Both the position numbers and the translations under genes were made by a program. This document shows positions 11,386 to 22,376 of a stretch of DNA of 64,000 nt, in pieces; the stretch's first letter is position 1, and every line of letters starts with the position of its first letter. The notes under the pieces were generated by a model. That model made no database searches. It was given only the letters and a program-made list of their open reading frames with translations, and was not told where the DNA came from. Origin of the DNA: Selaginella moellendorffii (taxonomy: Eukaryota; Streptophyta; Lycopodiopsida; Selaginellales; Selaginellaceae); assembly GCF_000143415.4 (NCBI RefSeq), contig NW_003314284.1:972984-1036983 (forward strand). Direction: 5' to 3'.

Positions 11386-14161
11386 CTTGGTATTAAAGGA
11401 TGAGTCTCAGTGAGTACTATCTAATGAGATTGGGCAACTAGTCCCGTTGTATATGCAGAGATGAAAATGATGATCCAAGTGGGTACACATTTGGGTGCAA
11501 AGGCTTTGCAATCATTCCTTGGGTATAGATTTAATTACCTTCTTGTACCGTAATAATGTGAGCTTGCTCTTGGGCTTATAAAAGGGATGGAGATGTTTTG
11601 TTTGCACGAGTTTAGTTTGGGCTTTTGAGTGAGGCATATTAGCAACTCGAGGTTACGTTTTGAGTTGGCAAGATTAATGTTAACCTATCAGTGGTTCCAT
11701 GAGTTTTTCCATGTACTGTGAGTGAAAGTAAACCTTCCCTAGGTTTGCTGTGAGTGGCAAATAGGCTGGTCTACAGCTGTTTAGCATAACACTAGTGGAT
11801 CCTTCCTAGGAATGATTACAAGTGGATCAACTAAAACTGTAAGGATTAGTCTATTGGTTCAGGTAGTCATTGCCGTGCTCTCTCATAAACTTTTCTTGGA
11901 TTGGACTGAAGGCAGTGTGAAAGCAAGCTTGAGGTTTGGTCAAAGTAAAGACCGAAAAGAGAGTCATTAGGGACGAAGGATCAAACACATAAATCATCTT
12001 CTCTTCTTGAAGAAATGATTTGCAACAAAATGTTGACTCAGTGCTCATGTTCACATTATGCAATCAAGAGTCCCTTCCTTGATGCATGTTGGAAATGATA
12101 ATCTTGCAAGTGGTGAGTTATGGGATGGATAGTGGTGAAGTGTTAAACCATGTTGTTTGAGCTTGCTATTAAAAACTTGAGTTACAATGCTCAACTCTTT
12201 TCTAGGGAATTTTGCTATATTGCTCTTGAATAGCTTAGTGTTGGATTAATTTTGAGTTTGGTCGAAAAGAGAGTGGCATGAGTTTGTCTGTGTTATAAAA
12301 AAAAGTTAGTGGTGTTTAGTGTTATAAATCTCTATTGGTGGAGTGTGACATTTATGTTGCATTTTGTCGAATCAAATAGACACTTGATACTCACATAAAC
12401 CTTTGTAATAGTAATATGGGCATTGTTCGTGGTGTTACTCAATTGATGATCAAATCATTATGATACTTATATCATATCCATGTGATTATAAGTAATGTGT
12501 TTACGAAGTTGCTTGGTTAAACGATGATCAACCCCAAAGTGGTTGATGGTAAAGTTAGTCTACTTGCACGAAGTAGTATTGTAGTAGCTTTGACTAGATT
12601 CTCGATAGTGGTCCATTATGCTAAGGTTATGTTGGTACCTTGTTTCTTCAAGGGTTTGCCTATTAAGTGTTGGAAAGGGTTGTAGCATTCATTTGCTATG
12701 GCTTGTTGGTTTATCCGTTGGCACTTAGAGTAGATTGTTAGATGGAGAAAGTGTGTAGTTGAGGTATTGACATCGCTAACACTTGTGTTAGTGGAAATGG
12801 GAATTTTCCTTAGAGCTTGATTTTCCATGTCATTTTTTTTTTGTTAGTGTTTTGGCTTTACATTGGATCTTGAAGGTGATTGAAGAAGAGTATTAGTGCA
12901 ATATAGATATCTGAAGATATGGTCTTCGTGATCAAGTATTGGATGTTCACTTTGCATTTTATAGATGTTGGTGTTAGATATCAGATTATGGGTAAAGATA
13001 TTCGATGTTTAAGCATATTGTTGGATCATAAGAATTTGTGTTGAGGTGAACCTATGTGAAGTTGTTAATAGGAGGAAGTTGTTTGAGTCTTAAAAGTTTG
13101 CATTCCTGGACTAAGAGTCATTTTTTCTCTAGGATAGAAATTTTCCACAAATTTTTGTAGACTTTTCCAATGGCTAATCTGTTCCATTCCATTTTCATAA
13201 GCTAATACAAACTAGTGAAGGGGTTGGAGTTGACTTTGGTTGACTTAAACTTTAATAGATAATTTGTATGATGCGACTTAAAATGGGATGTTGACTTTTG
13301 GGGGCTAAGGCAATTGAGTTGGATAGAGTCTGGAGTTGGTGTAGAAAAATGGTTGTTGCACTTTTTTAAAAAGGGTGACCCTTGTGCCTTTCTTCTATAG
13401 CGTTTTGCTTGGTGATAGGTTGCATCTTGCATTTTGTTAGGCTCTATGAGAGTAGTGAGCTCTTACTAATCTTGATTTAGTCTTGGTGGCCCTGTGCTTT
13501 GGCTGAGGATGGTAATGTAGAATTTATTTATTTGAAGTTGAGATGTTAGTACCCGTACTATAACTTTGTCTATGAGGAGGTTGTGTACCAATATGAATCC
13601 ATCTCATGGTCTTCACTTTAGTTTCAGCTAAGTAGTAATCATGCATAGCTAGCTTCTTCAAAGCATGCTTAGAGCTATTGGCTAAACTCATTGGTAAGCT
13701 TATTGTGGTTGAGTTGAATTCGAGTGGTCATTTAGTTTATATTTGTCCATGAACCTTTATCTCATATCTGGGGTATTACGTTCATATTGGACAAATATAT
13801 AACTTGATGGCGCGAGTTTAGTGTTCAGGTCTCGTGAAAGCAAGTTGAAGAGTGATTGTTAGTTGTTTTGCAACTAATTATTGCTTGTAGACTTCGTCAA
13901 GGACTGTTGACACTTACTTCACTTGATGATGATTTAGTAATGATGTACTTACTTTACCGAATAGTGTTGCAAAGAATCGTATTGTTAGTCTTACATGGGT
14001 TTTCCATGTTAGCATATCAACTTTACCTCTATTGATATTATTTGGTTGCGTTTAGTTCGTAGTATTGGATTTCATTTAGTCTTGGATGTGATGAATCACT
14101 CCTTGATGATATGTTATCTGTAACTGAGTTTTGCTGAAGGATTGGTCTCGGATACTGAGCC
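11386..14161 (+). repeat. Interior of nested family B element, no genes seen
   Basis: It starts with a tRNA-Met-type primer binding site. 11386-12470 matches the reverse complement of 16099-17146, and 12480-14155 matches the reverse complement of 8530-10260. Short ORFs exist, but none shows Gag, protease, RT or integrase motifs. Confidence 0.7.
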
Positions 14162-14888
14162 TAGGGGGGAGGGGCTACAGGGATAGTGAGGTCCAGGAAC
14201 CAGTCTTGAAGGAACTCTCTAGTGGTGCTTCCAAACTGACTTGAGGTTGAGACTGGGGCCGAAGGGCCTTGGGTGGGAGTGAGCATGGGCTTGGGTGGTG
14301 CCGGAGGGGCAATCCAAGGAAGTGTTCAAGAGCAGCTCCCACTCCCGAAAAGGAAACCGATTGCGGTGCTCCCGGCTCATGTGGAGTGGTGCCCCACTTG
14401 AATACCTTGTGGCTCATTGGTCCTCGCCCTTCCTAGGGGCTTGGGCCTTCCCTTCGGGATGGAAGTGGGGGGGTAAAGGTACCCATACCGGGCCGTTAGG
14501 CCACGGTGTTTCGCCCCAACGTCCCGAAGCAAGTGCTGCACCCAAGGCTTGGGATTTAGAGAGTCCCATGATCAAGTCTTGTTGTACCAAGGGGTGTTAG
14601 GAACCTGGAGGCTTGCTGTGCTTGGTTGCTTGTGCCTGCGGGGAGTGTAGCCGAACCTTAAGTCCAGTCTAACCCGAGGAGGGGGATTGGGAGAGATTTG
14701 GGAATCCCTAGATGGATGGCTAACACTCCGTTGCTCGTGTAGTGAGTAGCTGAAACCAAGTAGGACCAAGTAGGAGCTGGTACAATAGGCGAGAACCTTG
14801 GCAAGGGAACTTAGCACAAGCCAAGGCAGTGTTGGTCGGATAGACGAGGTAAGCTGGCAAATTGGAAAGGAAAAATTTGTGGCTAACA
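14162..14888 (+). repeat. Family A LTR fragment (3' part) with primer binding site
   Basis: Matches the 3' two thirds of the LTR at 46375-47532. It is followed at 14892-14903 by TGGTATTGGAGC and about 100 bp of unassigned sequence before the purine-rich tract of the nested element. The 5' part of the LTR is missing, so this is a truncated insertion or a recombination product. Confidence 0.75.
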
Positions 14889-15001
14889 ATTTGGTATTGG
14901 AGCTAACAACCGTGAACTTTTTCTGGAGTTGTTTCCTTAGCGGTATTCTAGACTAGAGTATGCATCGACGAGGACGTCAATCTTCCCTAAGGGGGGGAGA
15001 G

Positions 15002-16093
15002 TATCGCGAATGTGATTTCGAGTATCAAAAGTTACCTATTGCCTAGTCCTTTCGGATATTCTTTCCTTACTGCCACGATGGCAGGAGGTCGGTATTGCTG
15101 GACCCATTATCAGTTCGCACTTAAGATAGTTGAGAAATTGGTCAATGAACATGCACTTAAATTGGATAAACATAAGGTAAGAACCCTATGTATTTCTTGC
15201 TAATCATACTCAGCCTGGTTTGAGAAACCTGTGTCATTGGCTTACACTTGCTAGTGTCAAGAACCTCCACAATATTGAGCTTGGTCCCTTAATATCGCTA
15301 AATGATAGATTACCGTGTCTACCAAACACCCTCGTTATTATGCCTTTTGTGTTAGTCTCATTTCAGTCCCAAATGCTATTTATGGAAAGTGTCCAAATTT
15401 GCTCATTTGGCATATCTATGGAATGTAGAGATTGACATGAATACAATGGTGTTCGTCCCATGTCCAAATTCGTAATCTAGGGACATTCCATATTTAGTAA
15501 GTTTCAAGCTTGTTCCAGAGACTAACTCTTGATACTAAGGGAGGCTTGGGGTGAAAGCCCAAAGTGTGTGTTCCTCAAGGGGGGGGTTATGAGGGGTTCC
15601 AAATGTATAATAGGGATAGTAGGTAGGTTGGGGCATGGCCGATCAACTTGAGGCATAGTTTAGCTCCCACTTGCGCACCTGTCCTTGTTTTGCGTCTGGC
15701 TTGGGTCTAAACCCAAGTTCCATTCCATGCTACCTAGTGGAGTACCTATATCCTCACGTTAGGCCACTGGTATGCCGAAATAGCGCCAAACTCTGTTTGG
15801 CTCTGTTTTGCATGCTAGTCCTAGCATTGGGATGTTAGTTGCTCTAAAGTTGCTCCTTGCTTCTGTCCCTTCGCTCCTTTGGCTATATGCTTGAGAATCG
15901 TTCCGTGCTTTAGTGCCTTAGCTCCATGCTTGGGAGTTTGGCACCGTTTCTTTGTTCAGTGGCACAAGGCCCTGAACCTTGGGTTCCACACCACTGTCTT
16001 ATGGACACGTGGCATGTGACACGTGGCAGATGGATTGTGGTTATCCTATGGTAAATCACCATAGGATAAAGGGTCAAAACCACGTGCGCTATA
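15002..16093 (+). repeat. 3' LTR of nested family B element
   Basis: Preceded by a purine tract with seven G residues. Begins TATCGCGAATG (the expected TG is now TA) and ends GCGCTATA (the expected CTACA is changed). Otherwise collinear with 10264-11385. Confidence 0.8.
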
Positions 16094-16098
16094 GATTT

Positions 16099-17146
16099 AA
16101 AATCACAATATTTTGATCATCAATTGAGCAACACAACGAGCAATGCCATTATTATTACTTCAAAGATTTATGTGAGTATCAAATACTAACTCAGTTCAAT
16201 AAAATGCAACATAAATGCCACATCCCACCGATAGAAATTTACAACACCTAAGGCCACTAACTTTTGTTCACAACACTGACAAGCTCATGCCACTCTTTTT
16301 CTAACCAAACTCAAAACTAATCCAACACCAAGCTACTCAAAAAGTAATAGCAAGGTTTCCCGGAAAAGAATTGAGCATTGTAACCCAAATCTTCCAATAG
16401 CAAGCATAGACAAAATGGTTTGGTGCTTCACTATTATCCATCCCATGACTCACCACTTATAAAACTATCATTTCTAACTTGTATCAAAGTAGGGACTCTT
16501 GATTGCATGATGTGAATATGAGCAATGAGTCATACCTCGTTGCAAATTATCTTTTCAAGAAGAGAAAATGATTTACATGTTTGATACTTTGTCCCTAAAA
16601 ACTCTCTTTTCAGTCTCATATTTGACTAAACCTCAAGCTTGTGTTTGCACTGCCTTCAGTCCAATCTAAGAAAGTTTATGAGAGAGCACGGCAATGATTA
16701 CTTGAATCAATAGACTTATCCCTATAGTCTTGATTGTTCCACTTATAATCATGCCTCGGAAGGATCCATTAGTGCCGTGCTAAACAACTACGGACCGGAA
16801 TGTTTACTTTCACCCATGGTACAAGGAACAACTCATGGAACCATTGATAACTAACACTAATCTTGCCAACTCAAAGTATAACCTTGAGTTGCTAATGTGC
16901 CTCACTCACGAGCCCAAGCACAAACTCGTGCAAACGGAACAACTTAATCCCTCTTATGAGCCCAAGAGTAAGCTCACATAATATGGTATAAAAGGTAACC
17001 AGAATCCATACCCAGGAATGAATATGAAGTCTTTGCACCCAAACGTGACCCACTTGGATCATTGTTTTCATCTCTGTATATGCAATGAGACTAGTTGCCC
17101 AATCTCATTAGATAGTACTCGTCGAGACTCATTCTCTAATACCAAA
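16099..17146 (-). repeat. Interior of outer family B element (5' part)
   Basis: Reverse complement of about 11386-12470. The right end carries the primer binding site on the minus strand (TTGGTATTAGAGAATGAG) next to the LTR. It continues at 10263 on the other side of the nested insertion. No coding sequence recognised. Confidence 0.7.
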
Positions 17147-18238
17147 TGTAGCGCACATGGTATTTACCTTTTATCCTATGGTGATTTACTGTAGGATAAC
17201 CACAAAACAGAACCTAAACCCTCCATGTGCCACGTGTCATATGCCACGTGTCCAAAGGACAATAGTGTGGAACCCAAGTTTCAGGGCCTTGGACCATTGA
17301 ATGAAGGAACGGTACCAAACTCCCAAGGAGCAACAAAACTGGACCACGGAGCAACTCCTGAGCATACAACCCAAGGAGCAAAGGGATAGAAGCATGGAGC
17401 AACTTGGATCAGTCCTAGAGCAACTAGCATCTTAATGCCAGAACCAACACGCAAAATGGAGCTAAACAGAGATTAGTGCTATTTCAACATACCAGTGGCC
17501 TAACACAAGGATATGGGTACTCCACCAGCTAACATGGAATGGAACTTGGGCTTAAACTCAATTTAGACGCAGAACAAGACGCAAGTGGGAGCTAGACTAT
17601 GCCTCAGGTTGGTTGGCCATACCCAACTTACCCACTATCCCTACTATACATTTAGAACCCCTGAGGAACACACGCTTTGGGCTTTCACCCCAAGCCTCCC
17701 TTAGTATCAGGAGTTATTCTCTGGGATAAGCTCGAAACTTATTAAATATGGAATGTTTCTAGATTGCAAATTTGGACACGGGACAAACACCATTGTGTTT
17801 TGGACGATCTCTACACTCCGTAAATATACCAAATGATCAAATTTGGACACTTTCCATTAATAGCATTTGGGATTGGAATGAGACTAACATAAAAGAGCAT
17901 GATAGCGAGGGTATTTGGCAAACACAATAAACTATCATCCAGCGATATTGAGGGACTAGTCTCAATATGCAAGGGTTCTTGTCAAGGCAGTGCAAGACAG
18001 AGCAAAAGAGAACTAAGAGCCAAGCCAAGTATTCTCAGTTAGAAACACATAAGAATTCCTACCTTATTTCCATTTGGCTAAATACAGGTGCTAAGCCTAA
18101 TAAACTAACACTTGAACAAGAGGGGTTGATAAAGGGAACTAACAATACCGACCTCCTGCTGTCGTGGTAGTAAGGAAAGAGTGTCTGTAAAGACTGGCTG
18201 ATAGATGACTTTCAATACCCGAAGTCACATTCGTGACA
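17147..18238 (-). repeat. 5' LTR of outer family B element
   Basis: On the minus strand it begins TGTCACGAATGTGACTTCGG and ends CATGTGCGCTACA. It is inverted relative to the LTRs at 10264 and 15002. To its right lies a chromovirus pol fragment, the likely insertion target. Confidence 0.8.
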
Positions 18239-18993
18239 GTTCCTTTTTCAATTTGGCGGGATACTATCACAAGTTTGTCTACAATTTTGCAAGAATTGCC
18301 TTTTCATTGATTGAGTTAACAAAGAGTAATATATCATTTTATTAGACACTAGCTTGTCAATATGCTTTTGTACAGTTGAAGGAGATCTTGACTACGGTTC
18401 CTATTTTCAGGATTCTAGATCTTGATAAACCCTTCGAAGTCCATTGTGATGCATCTGGCTATGCTATAGATGCCATGTTACAGCAAGATTGTGACAAAGC
18501 AGTTGGTGTTACGCTAAGGCGACATGGTTGTTCCGTTGCATTCTATTCCAAGAAATTGAATGAAACCCAACAAAGATGGCCAACACATGAGAAAGAAATG
18601 TTTGCTATAGTGTCAGCATTGGAACATTGGAGACACTATTTGGGTGGCCATACCAAGGTTCATACAAATAGTAACACACTGAGCTACTTTGCTATGCAGT
18701 CTAAGCTTACAGCGAAGTAGGCTCGTTGGCAAGAGAAGCTCGCTAGATTTGATATTGAAATCATCTATAAACCTGGTAAAGACAATATTCTTCTAGATGT
18801 GTTGAGTCATCAAGCTAGTTCCAGGCAATATCGGCAATTAGTTCAAACTGGTTAGAGGATGTTCGGGCTTCGTATGGAAGTGATCCATTGGCAAAGACAA
18901 TCTTGCACTGTGCGGAGTTGTCGAAGCAAAACCTTGGTAGTGAAGCGGCAAAAGTTGCTAGTCGAACCAATATGAAACTTCACTTTTCAATTC
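18239..18993 (+). pseudogene. Chromovirus RT/RNase H fragment
   Basis: A Gypsy pol fragment that starts at the connection between RT and RNase H (LAGYYHKFV) and runs through RNase H. Landmarks are FEVHCDASGYAI, VAFYSKKLNETQQRWPTHEKEM, ALEHWRHYLGG, ARFDIEIIYKPGKDNI. In-frame stops are present, for example at the LTAK segment near 18718. It is closely related to 23216-23960, the same region of the neighbouring element. It ends where a family C LTR fragment begins. Confidence 0.8.
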
Positions 18994-19325
18994 GGGGCTA
19001 TGAGGAGTTCCAAATGTATAGTAGGGATAGTGGTTGGAATGCATGTTTGACCACTTGAAACATTAGTTTGGCTCCCACTGGGCCATGTTTTCCCTTGTTT
19101 TGCATTTAACCTAGGTCTAAGCCTAAGCTCCATACTACTCTAGTCGGTGGGGTACCCTCCTCCTCGTGTTATGCCACCAGTATGCCAAAATTGCGTTACA
19201 CTCTATTTGATACCATTTTGCATGCAGGTGCTGAATACGGGGAGCTGGTGCTTGTGGGATTGTACCAAACCCTCGTTTGGTAATGCAATGAGCGTGAAGT
19301 TTGGTTCCAAATTCATGTGCGCTAC
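18994..19325 (+). repeat. Family C LTR fragment (3' part)
   Basis: Matches the distal part of the LTR at 21169-22371, from the GAGTTCCAAATGTATAG segment to the terminal GCGCTACA. A primer binding site (TGGTATTAGAGG, 19328-19339) follows, so this is the remnant of a 5' LTR of the element whose gag comes next. Confidence 0.75.
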
Positions 19326-21163
19326 ATTTGGTATTAGAGGGAGGTCTTAGCGATTCCTATCCAACTTTTTTCAAATTTGTTGACTTACGTTGCATACACA
19401 GAGACTTTTCTAGTAGATTTTAAGCGACCAGCATAAGATTAGTTGGATTGCACCATTCGGTAAGAACATTGTATGCATGTTTAGTTACTAATAGAGGTAT
19501 GCATGCAGCTAGTGGGATGGTGAAAAGGAACTGTGCTGATAACGCTAAAACCTTTAGACAAGTGAATTGAGAGGAAGAAACTCCTGCAAAGGGAAGTTCA
19601 CAAATTGAAGAAGGACAACAAGAAGAGGAAGAAAAAAGTTGAGGAAGCTAAACTAGCTAAATCTAAGCAACCAGACTCCTCTTCAAGTTTTGACGACGAT
19701 GAAGTTTTGCAACCACCTTACACAAGTTTCAAAGTTCAAGCCTTCAAAACCACCCAATTTTAGAGGCATGCAGGACTATTAGGTTTTGGAAGACTAGGTA
19801 TACGATAGGGAAAATTATTTCATAGCGGTAGATGTAGATGATCATAGGAAAGTTGCGTGCATGCAATCCTTTCTCAGATCATGCCAAAACTTGGTGGCGC
19901 CAAATGTGTGCTGAAAAAGGGTAGACTAGAAGTTAGACCAAGATGCGGTCTTGTATCCATAAGGAATACTTGCCAGATGATCTTGGTCTGAGACTTCACA
20001 CAGAGCTGTGGTAGTTAAAGCAGCAAGGGGACCTTATGCATTATGTTAATACGTTTGCTCAGAAGCGCATTATGATTGCAAATATGAGTGATGAAGATGC
20101 TCGAAGTTATTTCCTGGACGGTTTGGGTTCACTTTCTTGCAATGAGATTTTGAAGTTTAAGCCAAAAATGTACCTAGAGTATAAGGAGGTAGCACAACAA
20201 GTTGCCTTTAGTCACTCACTCATTGAACAATATCAACAACTGTATGCTAGTACCTCAAACAAGAATAAGAATTCTAGGAATAAGCAAGGTGATCGGAAAT
20301 AGAGGGTGGAAGGAATGTTCCACCCTAGAGGCTCACAAATAACAATTAACAAATATGGTGGTGGTTGGTGACCATTAGCAGCTTCTTCTGGTCCTAGGCC
20401 CTTTGTTCCTCCTCTTGGTGGGTACAAATAGCAGCAACCTATGAAATCTGCTCTAGGTAGAATGGGTAGTGTGGGTTATTGCTTCCATTGTGGAGAGTCA
20501 AGACATAGGTCCTCGAGATATCCCAACAAACATAAAACAAGGTCTTGTGTTAATGTCATAAGGGAAGACAGTGGTGGTGAAGTTAAGGGGGTTGACAAGT
20601 TGGTCAATACAAACTATAAGGAACAGGAGATGAGTTACTTTCATTACTTTCCTCAAGCTTTTCTCACAATCAATGCAAACACTAATCTATTGATGTATCT
20701 GGTAAGCTTTGTCCCCAGACATTGAATCCGAGTCATGATTGATACGGGAGCTACATAAAGTGTGATATCCAAAGATTTAGTTAAATTGTTAAGATTGAAT
20801 ACTGAGCAAATGTTGCCCATACACTTTTGGTTTGTAAAAGGTGGGCAAGTAGCCAGAAAATTTGTGAGTGATGTTCCAATAAAAATATCCAAGTGGAAAG
20901 AAAGAGTGGACTTGGTAGTGTTGAAGATACCAAATTTTCAGATGGTGTTTGGTATGGATTTCTTCAATAAATATATTAAAGAGATTGATAGTGCTAGACA
21001 AAATTGCATCACATTGAGGTTAGAAGGATGTCCTAATGTGTCCTCCAGTTGCAAAAGTGCTCCTCAAAGGATTGGGATGCTAAGTTCTTGATTGCAAGAG
21101 CCGCTCGAAAAACAGCTAAGAATTGATGTCAAACCTTTTGGATTCAAGTGATGGAAGTTGAGG
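19326..21163 (+). pseudogene. Chromovirus gag-protease, degenerate
   Basis: The Gag region is broken by stops and frame changes but recognisable. A Gag capsid segment lies near 20030-20230 (MHYVNTFAQKRIMIANMSDEDARSYFLDGL). A CCHC zinc knuckle with one altered position lies near 20478 (CFHCGESRHRSSRYP, last Cys replaced by Tyr). A retropepsin-like segment occurs near 20735 (MIDTGAT, followed by a stop) and continues as the VVLKIPNFQMVFGMDFFNKY segment near 20915-20970. This is the 5' half of the element that continues after the solo LTR at 21169. Confidence 0.75.
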
Positions 21164-21168
21164 GTGAT

Positions 21169-22371
21169 TGTCGCGAATGTGACTTCGGGTATCGAAAGAT
21201 ACTTGTCAGCCAGTCCTTATAGACACTCTCTCCTTACTGCCATGACAGCAGAAGGTTGGTACAATTGGTTCCCTTTATCATTCCCATTTGAGCTAGTTGA
21301 GAAATTAGTCAATGACCTTGTACTTAAATTGGATAAACATAAGGTAGGAACCTTATGTGTTTCTTGTTGAGCATACTCAGTTTGGTTTGAGAAACTTGTG
21401 TCATTGTCTTGCACTTGCTAGTATCAGGAACCCCCGTGATATTGAGATTAGTCCCTCAATATTTGCTAGATGATATCTTACCGTGTCTGCCAAACACCCT
21501 CGCTATCATGCCCTTTGTGTTTACTTTTTATAATTTTTATAGAAGTGCTCCCACCTGTAAATGTATGTATTTATAAACTGTCTTAAGTGAACTTTCTATG
21601 TATTTTCACAGCTGCAGTCCCTTTGGATTGGTGGACAGAGAAAAATTTATCATAGAATGATTCCATTTTGCATGCATGGAGCTTTGGGTCATTCATCAAA
21701 CGATTTGTTTTTTTCTACTATAGTGGAGCTGGGATCCTGGCTCAAGTGTAAACTATAAAAGGCTGGAAAAGTGCACAAGATTTATCACCCAGATTAAAAT
21801 TCTTTCAAAACATGCAGGTCCCGAATGCTATTTATGGAAAGTGTCTAGATTCGCTCATATGGCATATCTACAGAATGTAGAGATTAGCCTAAACACAATG
21901 GTGTTTGTCCTATGCCCAAATTCGCAATCTAAGGATATTCCATATTTAGTAAGTTTCGAGCTTGTCCTAGAGACTAACTCCTGGTACTAAGGGAGGCTTG
22001 GGGTGAAAGCCCAAAGTGTGTGTTCCTCAAGAAGGGGGGGGGCTATAGGGGGTTCCAAATGTATAGTAGGGATAGTGGTTGGAATGCATGTCTGACCACT
22101 TGAGACATTAGTTTGGCTCCCACTGGGCTGTGTCATTCCTTGTTCTGTGTCCGACTTGGGTTTAAGCCCAAGCTCCATGCTGCTCTAATCAGTGGGGTAC
22201 CCTCCTCCTCTTGTTAGGACACTGGTATGCCAAAATTGTGCCAAATTCCGTTTAACACCATTTTGTGTGCAGGTGCTGGATACGGGGAGCTAGTGCTCGT
22301 GGGATTGTACCGGACTCTTGTTTTGTAGCGCAACGGGCTTAGAGTTCGGCTCCAAATTCAAGTGTGCTACA
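21169..22371 (+). repeat. Solo LTR, family C, with 5-bp target duplication
   Basis: Begins TGTCGCGAATGTGACTTCGG, ends CAAGTGTGCTACA. Perfect flanking pentamers GTGAT at 21164-21168 and 22372-22376. It interrupts a gag-pol element between protease and RT. Its ends match family B LTRs, so B and C share terminal sequences. Confidence 0.88.
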
Positions 22372-22376
22372 GTGAT

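Larger units (their letters stand above)
10264..16093 (+). mobile_element. Nested family B LTR retrotransposon, non-coding
   Basis: A 5.8-kb unit: 5' LTR 10264-11385, primer binding site from about 11388 (TGGTATTAAAGG), interior without recognisable gag or pol, purine-rich tract 14990-15001, and 3' LTR 15002-16093. The flanking pentamers are GATAT (10259-10263) and GATTT (16094-16098), a plausible decayed target duplication. It is inserted into an oppositely oriented copy of the same family, whose interior resumes at 16099. The interior is itself disrupted by a family A LTR fragment at 14162-14888. Confidence 0.75.
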
